Shown: positions 24,433-33,174 of the stretch, piece after piece
Numbering within the stretch: the first letter of the stretch is position 1
How the letters are laid out: each line of letters opens with the position of its first letter
Source: Thermoplasmatota archaeon
GTDB taxonomy: Archaea > Thermoplasmatota > E2 > DHVEG-1
Direction of reading: 5' to 3'
Assembly (NCBI GenBank): GCA_030619765.1
Contig: JAUXAU010000034.1
Coordinates: 1 to 35,227, forward strand
Length of the DNA: 35,227 bases
Made by a program: the position numbers and the translations under genes
Notes under the pieces: model-generated
The model's input: only the letters and a program-made list of their open reading frames with translations
What the model was told of the DNA's origin: nothing
The model's database searches: none

Positions 24433-27168
24433 ATGATAGACGCGCTACTTAAAGCAGAATGCAACTTGCAATTCTTCCATTATAATGGATATATCCGCAA
24501 GAAGTGTAGATCCTGTAGAGCGTATTTTTGGACTTTAGATAGCGATGCAGAACTTTGTGGGGATCAACCATGCGTAGAATTTAACTTTATCGACAACCCT
24601 ATTACAAAAAAATCTTTCTCTATTGCAGAGGTTCGAGAAAGCTTTCTATCCTTTTTTGAAAGGCAAAATCATTCTAGAGTTAGTTATCCAGAAACAGGAG
24701 ATCGCTGTCCGGTTATCGCACGGTGGCGTTCTGACATTTATCTAACAATTGCATCTATTGCAGATTTCCAGCCACATGTAACTTCTGGCGAAGTACCGCC
24801 GCCAGCAAATCCCTTAGTAGTATCACAGCCATGCATCCGATTGAATGATCTTGAGGAAGTAGGAAGGAGCGGTCGTCATCTCACAATGTTTGAAATGATG
24901 GGGCATCATGCCTTTAATAAAAATATAGATGAAATATATTGGAAAGAAGATACAGTTGCTTATTGTGATGAGTTTTTTAGAAAAAACATTGGCATTCCGA
25001 GTGAGATGATAAAATACAAGGAGCAATTATGGGTTGGCGGAGGAAATGCTGGTCCATGCCTTGAAGTAATTGCCAGCGGTCTTGAGATTGCAACGCTCGT
25101 CTTTATGAACATGAAGGAAGATGAAAGTGGAGAAATAACAATAGAAGGGAAAAAATATGCACAAAATCCATTAAACATAGTTGACACAGGTTACGGTCTA
25201 GAAAGAATAGCTTGGTACACTAAAGGCACTCCAACCATATACGAAAGTGTATTTCCAGAAATTGTAAACTTTCTGTTAGAAAATACAAAGGACGATTTTG
25301 ATATGGCAAACGTTTATGCTTTAGCTGACCATTCAAAATGCCTTGCATTTATGCTTGGGGATGGCATCGTCCCATCAAATGTCAAAGCCGGTTATCTTGG
25401 CAGACTTATAATCCGAAGATCACTTCGTTTTATGGAAAAACTGGAACTTAGTGTTTCGTTGAAAGAACTAGTAGATTTACAACTGGACTTACTTGAAAAG
25501 GAATTTCCTTCATTAAAACAAAGAAAGGATCAAGTTGATGAAATTTTAGATATGGAAACAAAAAGGTTTTTTGAGACTCTTTCTAAAGGAAAGGGATTGG
25601 TCAAAAGAATTCTCAAAGAGAAAGAAACCATTGATAAAAATGAGCTTATTATTTTGTATGACACACACGGTATGCCTCCAGATGTAGTAAGAAATATCGC
25701 TAACAAAGAGGGGATAAAAGTTACTATTCCAAAGAATTTTGACTCAATGATCGCAGAATTACATTCGCACGAAAAAAAGGAAGAAACAAAGCATGAGATA
25801 AATACAGTTCTTCCAGAAACTAAACCTCTATACTATGAGGATCACTATTCCAAGGAATTTGATGCTAAAGTTTTATGGAAAACCGATACTGACAATGGAA
25901 CTAAAGTTATACTTGATAAAACCACATTCTATCCCGATGGTGGAGGTCAACCAGGAGATATAGGAGTTCTTTCTACAGATAAAAAACAAGTATTTGTTAA
26001 ACTGGTTGAAAAAGAGGGTAATTCCATATTACACATTATAGATGGTGATTTGAAAGTCGGAGAGAAGGTCCATGGAAAAATAGATTGGGATCACCGCTAT
26101 TCATTAATGAAACATCACACTGGAACTCATGTAGTAAATGGTGCTCTTAGAAAGTTGTTTGGTGAACACATATGGCAGGCAGGTTCGCAATTAAGGATAA
26201 ATGAGGCTCGTTTTGATTTCTCCCATTACAAATCGATTACTGAACAAGAGATAAAAGAAATTGAAAAATTGGCAAACGAATTCATCAAACGAGAGATTCC
26301 AGTAGAGAAAAAAGTGATGACAAGAAACGACGCAGAAAGAACTTACGGTTTTAGACTATATCAAGGAGGAGTGCCCCCAGGAAATAAAATACGTGTCCTA
26401 AATATTCCAGGAATAGATGTTGAGGCTTGTGGTGGAACACATTTAAACAACATAAAAGAAGTTGAAAAAATTCGTATTTTAAAGACAGAAAGAATTCAAG
26501 ATGGTGTAAATCGAATTATTTTTGCAGCAGGGAAGATGGTTGATGCCTATCAAAAAGAAGAAAACGAGCTTTATAAAAAAATTGTAAAAAATCTTGGTAC
26601 AGTTTATGAGATAAAAGAGCGGAAAAATGTTTCTAAAGAATTAAAGGAGGCTAGTAAATTACTCTCTGTGTCAATAGATCAACTCGATAAAACAATAAAA
26701 CGATTTTTAAGAGAAATAGGAAAAAAAGAAAAAACAATTGTAATTGACCTTACTGAAGCATGCAAACATTTGTTTAATGAATGGAAAAATGTACAGAAAA
26801 AGAAAAAGAAAGTTTCTTCAGATGAAATTGACCGTTTAAAGAGTCGAGCTGAAACAATACCTGGAACTCGGATAAAAGTAATCACGGGGTTAAGTGAATT
26901 TGATTCAATTGCTACCGCTGGAACAATAACTAATGAAGAAGGTTATGTAGCGCATATCTACGACGGGAAAAAATTAACATCCTCTGCCTCTGAAAACGTG
27001 GATATTGACTTAAGAGAAATTGCACCTGAAATAGGTAAAATTCTAGGGGGAAGTGGCGGTGGAAACCAAAAACTTACACAATGCGGTGGACCCAAGAAAG
27101 ACAATATTAAAGAAGCTTTAGAGTTAGCTAAGAAAATGACTATCAAATTATTAACTAAAGATTTATAA
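24433..27168 (+). CDS. alaS: Alanyl-tRNA synthetase (archaeal type)
   Basis: A 911-aa enzyme that charges tRNA-Ala. The N-terminal archaeal module with Cys25, Cys28, Cys42 and Cys47 (RKKCRSC, LCGDQPC) precedes the class II catalytic core (FQPHVTSGEVPPPANPLVVSQ in pieces, RHLTMFEMMGHHAF, GGGNAGPCLEV). The editing domain has the zinc ligands HHTGTH (562, 566) and Cys666 with His670 in CGGTH. The C-terminal domain ends with the glycine-rich GGSGGGNQKLTQCGG. Length and order are complete. It is divergent from the FG-GAP gene, and the next plus-strand gene encodes an aminopeptidase. Confidence 0.97.
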   Translation: MIDALLKAECNLQFFHYNGYIRKKCRSCRAYFWTLDSDAELCGDQPCVEFNFIDNPITKKSFSIAEVRESFLSFFERQNHSRVSYPETGDRCPVIARWRSDIYLTIASIADFQPHVTSGEVPPPANPLVVSQPCIRLNDLEEVGRSGRHLTMFEMMGHHAFNKNIDEIYWKEDTVAYCDEFFRKNIGIPSEMIKYKEQLWVGGGNAGPCLEVIASGLEIATLVFMNMKEDESGEITIEGKKYAQNPLNIVDTGYGLERIAWYTKGTPTIYESVFPEIVNFLLENTKDDFDMANVYALADHSKCLAFMLGDGIVPSNVKAGYLGRLIIRRSLRFMEKLELSVSLKELVDLQLDLLEKEFPSLKQRKDQVDEILDMETKRFFETLSKGKGLVKRILKEKETIDKNELIILYDTHGMPPDVVRNIANKEGIKVTIPKNFDSMIAELHSHEKKEETKHEINTVLPETKPLYYEDHYSKEFDAKVLWKTDTDNGTKVILDKTTFYPDGGGQPGDIGVLSTDKKQVFVKLVEKEGNSILHIIDGDLKVGEKVHGKIDWDHRYSLMKHHTGTHVVNGALRKLFGEHIWQAGSQLRINEARFDFSHYKSITEQEIKEIEKLANEFIKREIPVEKKVMTRNDAERTYGFRLYQGGVPPGNKIRVLNIPGIDVEACGGTHLNNIKEVEKIRILKTERIQDGVNRIIFAAGKMVDAYQKEENELYKKIVKNLGTVYEIKERKNVSKELKEASKLLSVSIDQLDKTIKRFLREIGKKEKTIVIDLTEACKHLFNEWKNVQKKKKKVSSDEIDRLKSRAETIPGTRIKVITGLSEFDSIATAGTITNEEGYVAHIYDGKKLTSSASENVDIDLREIAPEIGKILGGSGGGNQKLTQCGGPKKDNIKEALELAKKMTIKLLTKDL

Positions 27169-27173
27169 GGAGG

Positions 27174-27211
27174 AAACGAGATTTGAACTCGCTTTTACTG
27201 GTAAAAAATAA
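27174..27211. repeat. tRNA T-arm-like repeat, copy 1
   Basis: Six bases after the alaS stop, the plus strand reads AAACGAGATTTGAACTCG, then a 10-base variable segment and GGTAAAAAATAA. The same element, about 90% identical, occurs at 28405-28441. On the minus strand the core reads CGAGTTCAAATCTCG, which is exactly what a tRNA T-stem and T-loop look like. No matching 5' tRNA half was found on either side, so this is not an intact tRNA gene. Confidence 0.6.
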
Positions 27212-27336
27212 TGGTTTACTCCTGTTGGACTCAAAATTCAGAATATTACCAAAGATATATTGATGTTTCTACTAATATACCTAACGACCAGTTTTATAAA
27301 AAATGGTAGTTGTTGATTGCGATTAGGGGGCAAAAA

Positions 27337-28389
27337 ATGAATCCTGAAGAAAGAATAAAAATGTTTAAAGATGTGTTTGCACCAAAATCTGGAGAAAAAG
27401 TGTTGTTTTTAATAGATATTCCACATGGGATTTTAAAAGATAATAAAAAATGGGCTGAACGTAGAAAGATGGCAAAGGAATGGTATCAAACATTTAAAGA
27501 GATGGGTGATGAAACCGGTTTTTCAGTAAGTATGATGGAATTTAACGCTACTGGTATGCATAATAAACCTGTTCCAGAAGAAGTCTTAGAATCAGTTCGT
27601 AAGTCAAATCTGGTACTTGCTATGACTGAATTTTCCGGGACTTCATCAATATTGCCAATATGTAGAGCTGAAGGTTCAATTATACGTGGTGCTAGTATGC
27701 CTGGTGTGGAAAGGAGAATGGAGAATACAGCATTCAAGGCTAACTATCAAGATGTAAAAAAGTATGCATTAGCAATTGAAAAAATGTTAAACAAGGCTGT
27801 CAGCGCTGAGGTATTATTCTCCACAGGTGATAGTTTACATATTGATTTGAGAAATCGTGTCGCTCATGCAGACACTGGTGATTGTAGTGAAATAGGGCAT
27901 GGAATTAATTTTCCAAGTGGCGAATCATATAAGACACCATATGAGGCTGCATCTGATGAGCTCGGTGAGTTTGGGGAGAGTAAAACTGCAGGTGTTCTCC
28001 CTGTAATTATAGATGGTGAACTTGTAAAATATGTTATAAAGAATAACAAAATCGTTGAGGTTGTCGGGGATGATGAGAAAGCAGAAAAGATGCGAAGTTT
28101 CTTTGCAGAAAACGATACCCGTAGAAACATCGCTGAGTTAGGTATTGGTTGTAATCCTAAAGCAGTTGTAACCGGTAATATCCTAGAAGATGAAAAAGTT
28201 GGAGGATTACACATCGCGTATGGTATGAGCTCACATCTGGGTGGAAAAGTAAAAAGCGATATGCATCAGGACATATGCTACCCTAAGGAATCACCTGTTG
28301 AAGCAAAAACACTTACTCTTATAAATGAAGATGGTACTAAAACTGAGCTTATACAAAATGCAATGCTACGATATGAGTTATTAAAATAA
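27337..28389 (+). CDS. M29-type aminopeptidase (thermophilic aminopeptidase family)
   Basis: A 350-aa cytoplasmic metallo-aminopeptidase. The metal-site landmarks of the M29 family are visible in order: NFPSGESYKTPYE (glutamates), then AELGIGCNPKA, GGLHIAYGMSSHLGG and SDMHQDICY with His and Asp ligands. It removes N-terminal residues from peptides, which fits a cell that imports peptides produced by its secreted proteases. The frame is open from 27310, but AGGGGG lies 6 bp ahead of the ATG at 27337, and MNPEERIKMFKDVF is the likely N-terminus. It is flanked on both sides by copies of the tRNA-arm-like repeat. Confidence 0.86.
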   Translation: MNPEERIKMFKDVFAPKSGEKVLFLIDIPHGILKDNKKWAERRKMAKEWYQTFKEMGDETGFSVSMMEFNATGMHNKPVPEEVLESVRKSNLVLAMTEFSGTSSILPICRAEGSIIRGASMPGVERRMENTAFKANYQDVKKYALAIEKMLNKAVSAEVLFSTGDSLHIDLRNRVAHADTGDCSEIGHGINFPSGESYKTPYEAASDELGEFGESKTAGVLPVIIDGELVKYVIKNNKIVEVVGDDEKAEKMRSFFAENDTRRNIAELGIGCNPKAVVTGNILEDEKVGGLHIAYGMSSHLGGKVKSDMHQDICYPKESPVEAKTLTLINEDGTKTELIQNAMLRYELLK

Positions 28390-28404
28390 ACACTTACAGC
28401 AGAC

Positions 28405-28441
28405 AAACGAGATTTGAACTCGAGTTTCCTGGTAAAAATAA
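28405..28441. repeat. tRNA T-arm-like repeat, copy 2
   Basis: Sixteen bases after the aminopeptidase stop, the same 18-bp core AAACGAGATTTGAACTCG recurs, followed by a CCTGGTAAAAATAA segment. Both copies are also followed by a TTCAGAAT element further right (27237 and 28445). The 1.23-kb spacing brackets the aminopeptidase gene. Confidence 0.6.
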
Positions 28442-28461
28442 CTTTTCAGAATTGATGTGGA

Positions 28462-28505
28462 GATGAAATCAGTCCACCTACAATAATTACTGCCAATTGG
28501 TTTTA
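28462..28505. repeat. Dispersed intergenic repeat, copy 1
   Basis: The left half matches copy 2 at 30820 (TGAAATCAGYCCA, then a CTACAATAA block, 2 differences in about 24 bases). After an 11-base insertion the right half reads ATTGGTTTT, matching copies 2 and 3. It lies just right of the second tRNA-arm-like repeat, so the two may be parts of one larger unit. Confidence 0.55.
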
Positions 28506-28549
28506 GCCAGAAGAATTCGTTTTAAACTGAATATTAAAATTGACAATCA

Positions 28550-29227
28550 TTAATCGGTTTGCAATGCGGTTGTTGGAGTTGGTAATGTGGTAGTATACAT
28601 CTCATACAAGCTTGCCAGTACTTCAATGAGTAAAAGGACCATGTTTCCCTTAAATAGCGGGATGCTTTCTGTAACAACATAAACGTTGTTTAATATCCTT
28701 ATTAAGGCTGTGAATATATTATAAGTTATACAGCCGCCAAAAACTGTTGAACATCTAATGGCAGTTTGACAATCTAAGGTTTGACAGGCAGACGTTAACG
28801 GTTCAGGATTATCTTGAGCAACTATATTATCAGTTTCTTCTCTAATAATCTGAATTACTTCTACTATCTCTGGAGGCAGTTTTCCAGATTCCGTAAAATC
28901 GGTATCCGACGCATATATTACATACAATAATAGTTGATTAAATGCAGAATCATCTATCTCCTTGATTCTTTCAATGATAGTTTTAATCATTGTAGCTCTC
29001 GTTGGAATTAAAAAGGGAATCACAACCTTATTTTGCTTACCTATATAATTGGTTGTTAGAGTATTCTTGCTTTCTTTATCTATTGCCCTCTTACTTCTAA
29101 CATTAAATAATGGAGAGTTTATTGCAGAGTCAGATTTAACACTCTGAAACCCTACAACACCTGTAAACGACACCAGAACAAGCAAGACAACTGCAAGGAT
29201 ACTACCAAGAAGTAACTTCTTATTCAT
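28550..29227 (-). CDS. Exported protein of unknown function with Cys-rich C-terminal region
   Basis: A 225-aa protein from the ATG at 29227 (MNKKLLLGSILAVVLLVLVS as signal peptide; the frame extends 7 codons further upstream). After the signal come a polar segment and a PFLIPTRATMIKTIIERIKE helix, then a region with four cysteines in a short stretch (SACQTLDCQTAIRCSTVFGGC) that could form two disulfides, and a hydrophobic helix near 195-210 (NMVLLLIEVLASLYEMY). No enzyme motif was seen. It is divergent from the C1 protease gene. Probably surface-located or secreted; I do not recognise the family. Confidence 0.75.
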   Translation of the reverse strand: MNKKLLLGSILAVVLLVLVSFTGVVGFQSVKSDSAINSPLFNVRSKRAIDKESKNTLTTNYIGKQNKVVIPFLIPTRATMIKTIIERIKEIDDSAFNQLLLYVIYASDTDFTESGKLPPEIVEVIQIIREETDNIVAQDNPEPLTSACQTLDCQTAIRCSTVFGGCITYNIFTALIRILNNVYVVTESIPLFKGNMVLLLIEVLASLYEMYTTTLPTPTTALQTD

Positions 29228-29285
29228 CTTCTTTCCCCAAATTCTCATAGATGTTCTGGTATTTAGGTTTTTACCTAGAAGAATC

Positions 29286-29327
29286 TGTGACAGAATGTGT
29301 GACAGAAAGGTAGGATTTATATATTAT
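29286..29327 (+). promoter_or_regulatory. Promoter of the C1 protease gene with a 12-bp tandem repeat
   Basis: A tandem TGTGACAGAA pair (29286-29295, 29298-29307) sits directly before the TATA-type element GATTTATATATTAT (29314-29327). The same 14-base TATA element occurs at 34031-34044 in front of the PGF-type gene, also preceded by a doubled TTTGACA (34011-34025). The shared layout suggests co-regulated secreted-protein promoters. Confidence 0.5.
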
Positions 29328-29366
29328 ATCTTTTTATAGTATTATGATCGGGGAAGATAATAAAAT

Positions 29367-30722
29367 ATGAACAGGAGAATGCTCGGTGTTTTTATATGTA
29401 CACTATTGATGGGGACTATATTACCAGCAGTCAGTTCTACAGATCAAAATAATAGCAGTCGGATGCCTGATGGAAGCTTTGTTGATGATTGTGGATGTGG
29501 CGAATTTCCTGTTAAGATTAATCCACTTGCCTCGATAGATTCAAACTATGCTTCTTCAAAACCAATAATTGTAGATACTCCTCAATATTTCAGTTGGAAG
29601 GATTTTGGTGGGCAGGATTGGACCACGTCTGCAAAACACCAATTAATTCCAAAATTTTGCGGTAGCTGCTGGGTTTTTGCAGCACTTGGCACTCTTGAAA
29701 GTATAATAAACATCAGAGAAGGAAGTGCAAAATTGGATCCTGATCTCTCTGAGCAGTATGTACTTTCCTGCCTACCAGATGCTGCATATACATCAGGAAA
29801 TGGTTGCAACGGCGGTTATCCATATAATGTTTTTCGATATATAGAGGATACTTCATCTGCAGGTAATAATCATAATGGTATACTCCTTGAGTCCTGCTTT
29901 CCGTATCAAGCAGATGATGACGTTTTATGTTCTGATAAATGTCCAGATTGGGAGGATTTTCTTATTCCCATCTCAGATTGGGGGTATTGGTTTCCTAATG
30001 GACTTCCTAGAGATAGGAAAGCAATTAAAGCCCAGATTATGGAAAAAGGTCCAGTTGTTGCCTGTATGTTATGGAATTATAGGATATGGGATTGGGGGGA
30101 GATAAACCATGACCCTGATGATTATTATCCTTATGATTTTGGAGGGGGCGAACATGATGTTGTCATTGTCGGATGGAAAGATGATCCATCCATACCTCAT
30201 GGGGGCTATTGGATATGTAAAAACAGCTTAGGGCCAGAGTGGGGATATGAAGGATTCTTTAACATCGTTTACGGAAGTCTCAAGATAGATAGAATTTATA
30301 TTGTATGGGTTGACTATGATCCTGATAGTTTCGGTTGGCCTGATGAACCAAAGCCACCGGATGCACCATCGATAGATGGTCCAACAACGGGAAAACCAGG
30401 TATAGTGTATGAATACACCTTCAGTTCAACAGATCCAAATGGATTAGATGTCCACTATTACATCATCTGGGGCGAGGGTACATCAGAGAAATGGATTGGA
30501 CCATATGCCTCTGATATGGATGTTAAGGTAAATCATACATGGTCTAAACAAGGAACTTACAAAGTAATGGCTATGGCTATGAATACTAACGATTCAATTA
30601 GTCCATGGGGAACATTAGAAGTTATCATGCCAAAGAACAAGAATCTGTGTTATCTGCGGTGGTTGGATAGGTTTCCACGGTTACAATGGTTATTGTGTGT
30701 TCTTGAAAATGTCAGGAATTAG
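29367..30722 (+). CDS. Secreted papain-family (C1) cysteine protease with Ig/PKD-like domain
   Basis: A 451-aa protein with signal peptide MNRRMLGVFICTLLMGTILP. The catalytic residues of family C1 are Gln92 (oxyanion), Cys101 in CGSCWVFA, His263 in GEHDVVIVGW and Asn286 in ICKNSLGPEWGYEGFF; GCNGGYP is also typical. At about 335-430 there is an Ig/PKD-like domain (PDAPSIDGPTTGKPG, FSSTDPNGLDVHYYIIWGEG, HTWSKQGTYKVMAMA). The end, LRWLDRFPRLQWLLCVLEN, is an amphipathic RFP-containing tail that resembles, as far as I recall, tails on other secreted proteins in this group of archaea and may be a sorting or anchoring signal. Expected role: extracellular protein digestion. The propeptide is short (about 70 residues). 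Confidence 0.92.
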   Translation: MNRRMLGVFICTLLMGTILPAVSSTDQNNSSRMPDGSFVDDCGCGEFPVKINPLASIDSNYASSKPIIVDTPQYFSWKDFGGQDWTTSAKHQLIPKFCGSCWVFAALGTLESIINIREGSAKLDPDLSEQYVLSCLPDAAYTSGNGCNGGYPYNVFRYIEDTSSAGNNHNGILLESCFPYQADDDVLCSDKCPDWEDFLIPISDWGYWFPNGLPRDRKAIKAQIMEKGPVVACMLWNYRIWDWGEINHDPDDYYPYDFGGGEHDVVIVGWKDDPSIPHGGYWICKNSLGPEWGYEGFFNIVYGSLKIDRIYIVWVDYDPDSFGWPDEPKPPDAPSIDGPTTGKPGIVYEYTFSSTDPNGLDVHYYIIWGEGTSEKWIGPYASDMDVKVNHTWSKQGTYKVMAMAMNTNDSISPWGTLEVIMPKNKNLCYLRWLDRFPRLQWLLCVLENVRN

Positions 30723-30819
30723 ATGAAAAAAACCTGTTGAAATTAGTCTAAAAACAGTGCAAATAAACCCTCTAACGCATTTTCTTTCTTAATTCCCTTT
30801 AGAGATTATTTTGTTGGAA

Positions 30820-30859
30820 ATGAAATCAGCCCATCTACAATAACTGGTTTTGTTACAGA
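30820..30859. repeat. Dispersed intergenic repeat, copy 2
   Basis: This copy contains both halves: TGAAATCAGCCCA with a CTACAATAA block (shared with copy 1) and TGGTTTTGTTACAGATT (shared with copy 3). The gap from 30723 to 31114 holds no gene; it contains this repeat, copy 3 and the hairpin locus at 30896-30990. Confidence 0.6.
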
Positions 30860-30895
30860 TTGTTACAAATGTTGCAAATATATTTGTATAGCAAA

Positions 30896-30990
30896 ATTTA
30901 AATAACCTTTAAGTATATGATTATGTGTAAGAAAGGAGGAAGGTAATAGAATTTGGAATTTTTTTCATATGTTATCCTCCTTCCCTCCTT
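30896..30990 (+). other. TATA motif plus strong inverted repeat: candidate small RNA or leader
   Basis: The promoter-like ATTTAAATAACCTTTAA (30896-30912) is followed 21 bp later by AAGGAGGAAGG (30933-30943), which pairs with CCTTCCCTCCTT (30979-30990) in an 11-bp stem with one bulged C. The left arm is itself a Shine-Dalgarno-like GGAGG, so pairing would hide it. No open frame is associated. The locus lies 125-220 bp upstream of the arylsulfotransferase-like gene, so it could be its leader or a separate RNA. Confidence 0.4.
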
Positions 30991-31020
30991 CCAAAAAAAT
31001 ATTGATATAAAGTAAACATA

Positions 31021-31049
31021 CTAACAATAATTGGTTTTGTTACAGATTT
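31021..31049. repeat. Dispersed intergenic repeat, copy 3
   Basis: This is the right half of the repeat only: CTAACAATAA, then TTGGTTTTGTTACAGATT. It is nearly identical to 30836-30862 and lies about 70 bp upstream of the arylsulfotransferase-like gene start. Confidence 0.55.
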
Positions 31050-31114
31050 TTTTATTTTATGCTAAACATTTAAATCTTACTATCTCATATCAGATAATAA
31101 AGGAATTAGAATAT

Positions 31115-32818
31115 ATGAAAAAGATGTTGGTATTATTGTTATTAGGTATTTTAGTCTTTAGTGACCTTGGGACAGTTGCATTTTCTTTTGACAAGATAAA
31201 ATTCGATGAATCAAATTTGGACTGTTGTTTTAAGGCGCGTGGAGAAGATGATGATCCTAGACTTAAAATAGGAGACATCAGGTGTGGTCTTGGTCTAACT
31301 ATAGAAATTAAAAACGTGGGAAATATGAATTTATCAGATATTACATTAACTATTGATGTCATTGGAGGCCTCATAATCAAACTCCCTGTATCGATCTATG
31401 AGATACCCTTGCTTTCTGTTGGAGAATCGACCGAAGTAGATGTAAAAATTTTTGGCATTGGACTTGGAATAATAGGTGATCTACCTAGGATTACAATTTC
31501 AGCAGGCGCTCATCATGCTCACCCTGCGCAGATAGGAATCATTTTTAGAATACTTGGACCACTAGTTATAAAAGTTGGAGAGTTTTTAAACGATCCTAGA
31601 TCTTTTGATGGATATACAATATTTACTCCAGAATGGTATACAAATACATATCTGATTAATAATGATGGGGAAATCGTTCATAGCTGGTCAGAGAGCCATT
31701 ACTTGAATGGTTTAGGGTCGCTTCTCCTTGAAAATGGAAATATGATCCGTAGTGCTTTACCACGACCTAATCCCAGATTCTTGGCTGGTGGAATTCTCGG
31801 ACGTGTTGAGATATTTGATTGGAATGGATCACTTCTCTGGTATTTTGAATATACAAATCATATGCATTGTCATCATCATGGTGTTGAAGTGTTACCTAAT
31901 GGAAATATACTTTTGATCGCTTGGGAGTATAAAACAGCTGAAGAAGCTGTCAATGCCGGCCGAAATCCCAACTTCCTACCACAAGGAGAGATATATCCAG
32001 ATCATATTATTGAGGTTGAACCAACTGGTACAAGTGGTGGAAATATTGTATGGGAATGGCATGTTTGGGATCATCTGATTCAAGACTATGATCCATCAAA
32101 GGATAACTATGGAAGCGTAGAGAACCACCCGGAATTAATTGATATTAATTTTGGGCCGGGAATTGCTGATTGGAACCATATAAACTCGGTTGACTACAAT
32201 GAAGAATTAGATCAGATTATGCTCAGTGTTCGTCATTTTAGCGAGCTGTGGATAATCGACCATAGTACCACCACTGAAGAGGCTGCAGGTCATACTGGCG
32301 GGATATACGGTAAGGGTGGAGATATTCTATATCGCTGGGGTAATCCACAGGCTTATCGTGCTGGAGGTCCTGATGACCAGATGCTCTTTGAGCAGCATGA
32401 TCCACAATGGATTGAACCAAGTTGCCCAGGGGAGGGAAATATTCTTATCTTCAATAATGGTAATGGTCGTCCAGGGGGTGAATATTCTTCTATTGAGGAG
32501 ATTGTTCCACCTATTGACGAAAACGGTTATTATTTCAAAGCACCGGGTTCTGCATATGGGCCAGAGGAATCTCTATGGAGATATACAGCTGAAAATCCTT
32601 TTGATTTTTTTTCAGATCATATTTCTGGTTGCCAACGACTTCCCAATGGAAATACTCTTATTTGTGATGGGGCTAACGGTTTTTTCTTCGAGGTAACCTT
32701 AGATAAAGAGATCGTGTGGGAGTATCTAAATCAGATTCCAAGCGTGTTCAATAATCTTGTGTTTAAAATTCATCGTTATGCTCCTGATTATCCCGGTCTG
32801 CAGAATTTATTTAGCTAA
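31115..32818 (+). CDS. Secreted arylsulfotransferase-like beta-propeller protein
   Basis: A 567-aa protein from the ATG at 31115 (MKKMLVLLLLGILVFSDLG signal peptide, with AAGGA 10 bp upstream; the frame opens earlier at 31031, but those residues are not signal-like). An Ig-like domain lies first (about 45-140; IEIKNVGNMNLSDITLTIDV). The rest (about 150-565) resembles arylsulfotransferase (ASST) proteins: YTIFTPEWYTNTYLINNDG, HCHHHGVEVLPNGNILLIAW, DWNHINSVDYNEELDQIMLS, RHFSELWIIDHSTT, RLPNGNTLICDGANG. ASST enzymes move sulfate between phenols using a catalytic histidine. Whether this archaeal homologue is an active sulfotransferase or only shares the propeller fold cannot be told. Confidence 0.8.
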   Translation: MKKMLVLLLLGILVFSDLGTVAFSFDKIKFDESNLDCCFKARGEDDDPRLKIGDIRCGLGLTIEIKNVGNMNLSDITLTIDVIGGLIIKLPVSIYEIPLLSVGESTEVDVKIFGIGLGIIGDLPRITISAGAHHAHPAQIGIIFRILGPLVIKVGEFLNDPRSFDGYTIFTPEWYTNTYLINNDGEIVHSWSESHYLNGLGSLLLENGNMIRSALPRPNPRFLAGGILGRVEIFDWNGSLLWYFEYTNHMHCHHHGVEVLPNGNILLIAWEYKTAEEAVNAGRNPNFLPQGEIYPDHIIEVEPTGTSGGNIVWEWHVWDHLIQDYDPSKDNYGSVENHPELIDINFGPGIADWNHINSVDYNEELDQIMLSVRHFSELWIIDHSTTTEEAAGHTGGIYGKGGDILYRWGNPQAYRAGGPDDQMLFEQHDPQWIEPSCPGEGNILIFNNGNGRPGGEYSSIEEIVPPIDENGYYFKAPGSAYGPEESLWRYTAENPFDFFSDHISGCQRLPNGNTLICDGANGFFFEVTLDKEIVWEYLNQIPSVFNNLVFKIHRYAPDYPGLQNLFS

Positions 32819-32909
32819 AAGTCTACCCATTCCAGCAAAACGCTAAGAATGTGTCAGAATCAGTGTATATGGCTGTATACATTAAAATATATATGTAAAT
32901 GTTACATTA

Positions 32910-33114
32910 TCGGCAATTGCCGAGCATAATTCAAGGCATTATTTAAATAACCCTTAAACATTGAGATTATTGGTGAGGGGTCTGACTCTACAAAAACATA
33001 ATACCCATTATTTTCTTTTTCATGTTTTTGTTTTCCTCCCCAAATTCAGGCCTCTCCCCTGGACCATATTGTTTAGGAATGGTTCTTTTCATCATAAAAC
33101 CCTATGTCCAGGGG
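32910..33114 (+). other. Intergenic cluster of inverted repeats with TATA motif: candidate small RNA
   Basis: The gap 32819-33174 (356 bp) holds no gene but four notable elements: a 14-bp palindrome TCGGCAATTGCCGA (32910-32923); ATTTAAATAACCCTTAA (32941-32957), almost identical to 30896-30912; ACAAAAACAT (32990-32999) pairing perfectly with ATGTTTTTGT (33022-33031), with outer GGTGAGG/CCTCCCC support; and CCCCTGGAC (33056-33064) pairing with GTCCAGGGG (33106-33114). No plus-strand gene follows before 34067, so a transcript from this TATA motif would be non-coding. The last stem could also end transcription of the minus-strand gene at 33175. Confidence 0.4.
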
Positions 33115-33174
33115 TAAAAGGATTGTAATGATAGATTTTTATTTGATTTTAATATAATTTTATCGTGCACTCTT

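Noticed and set aside
27181-27260. Complete tRNA gene next to alaS
   Set aside because: T-arm-like sequence is on the minus strand but the anticodon-arm-like sequence is on the plus strand, and no complementary acceptor stem could be found.
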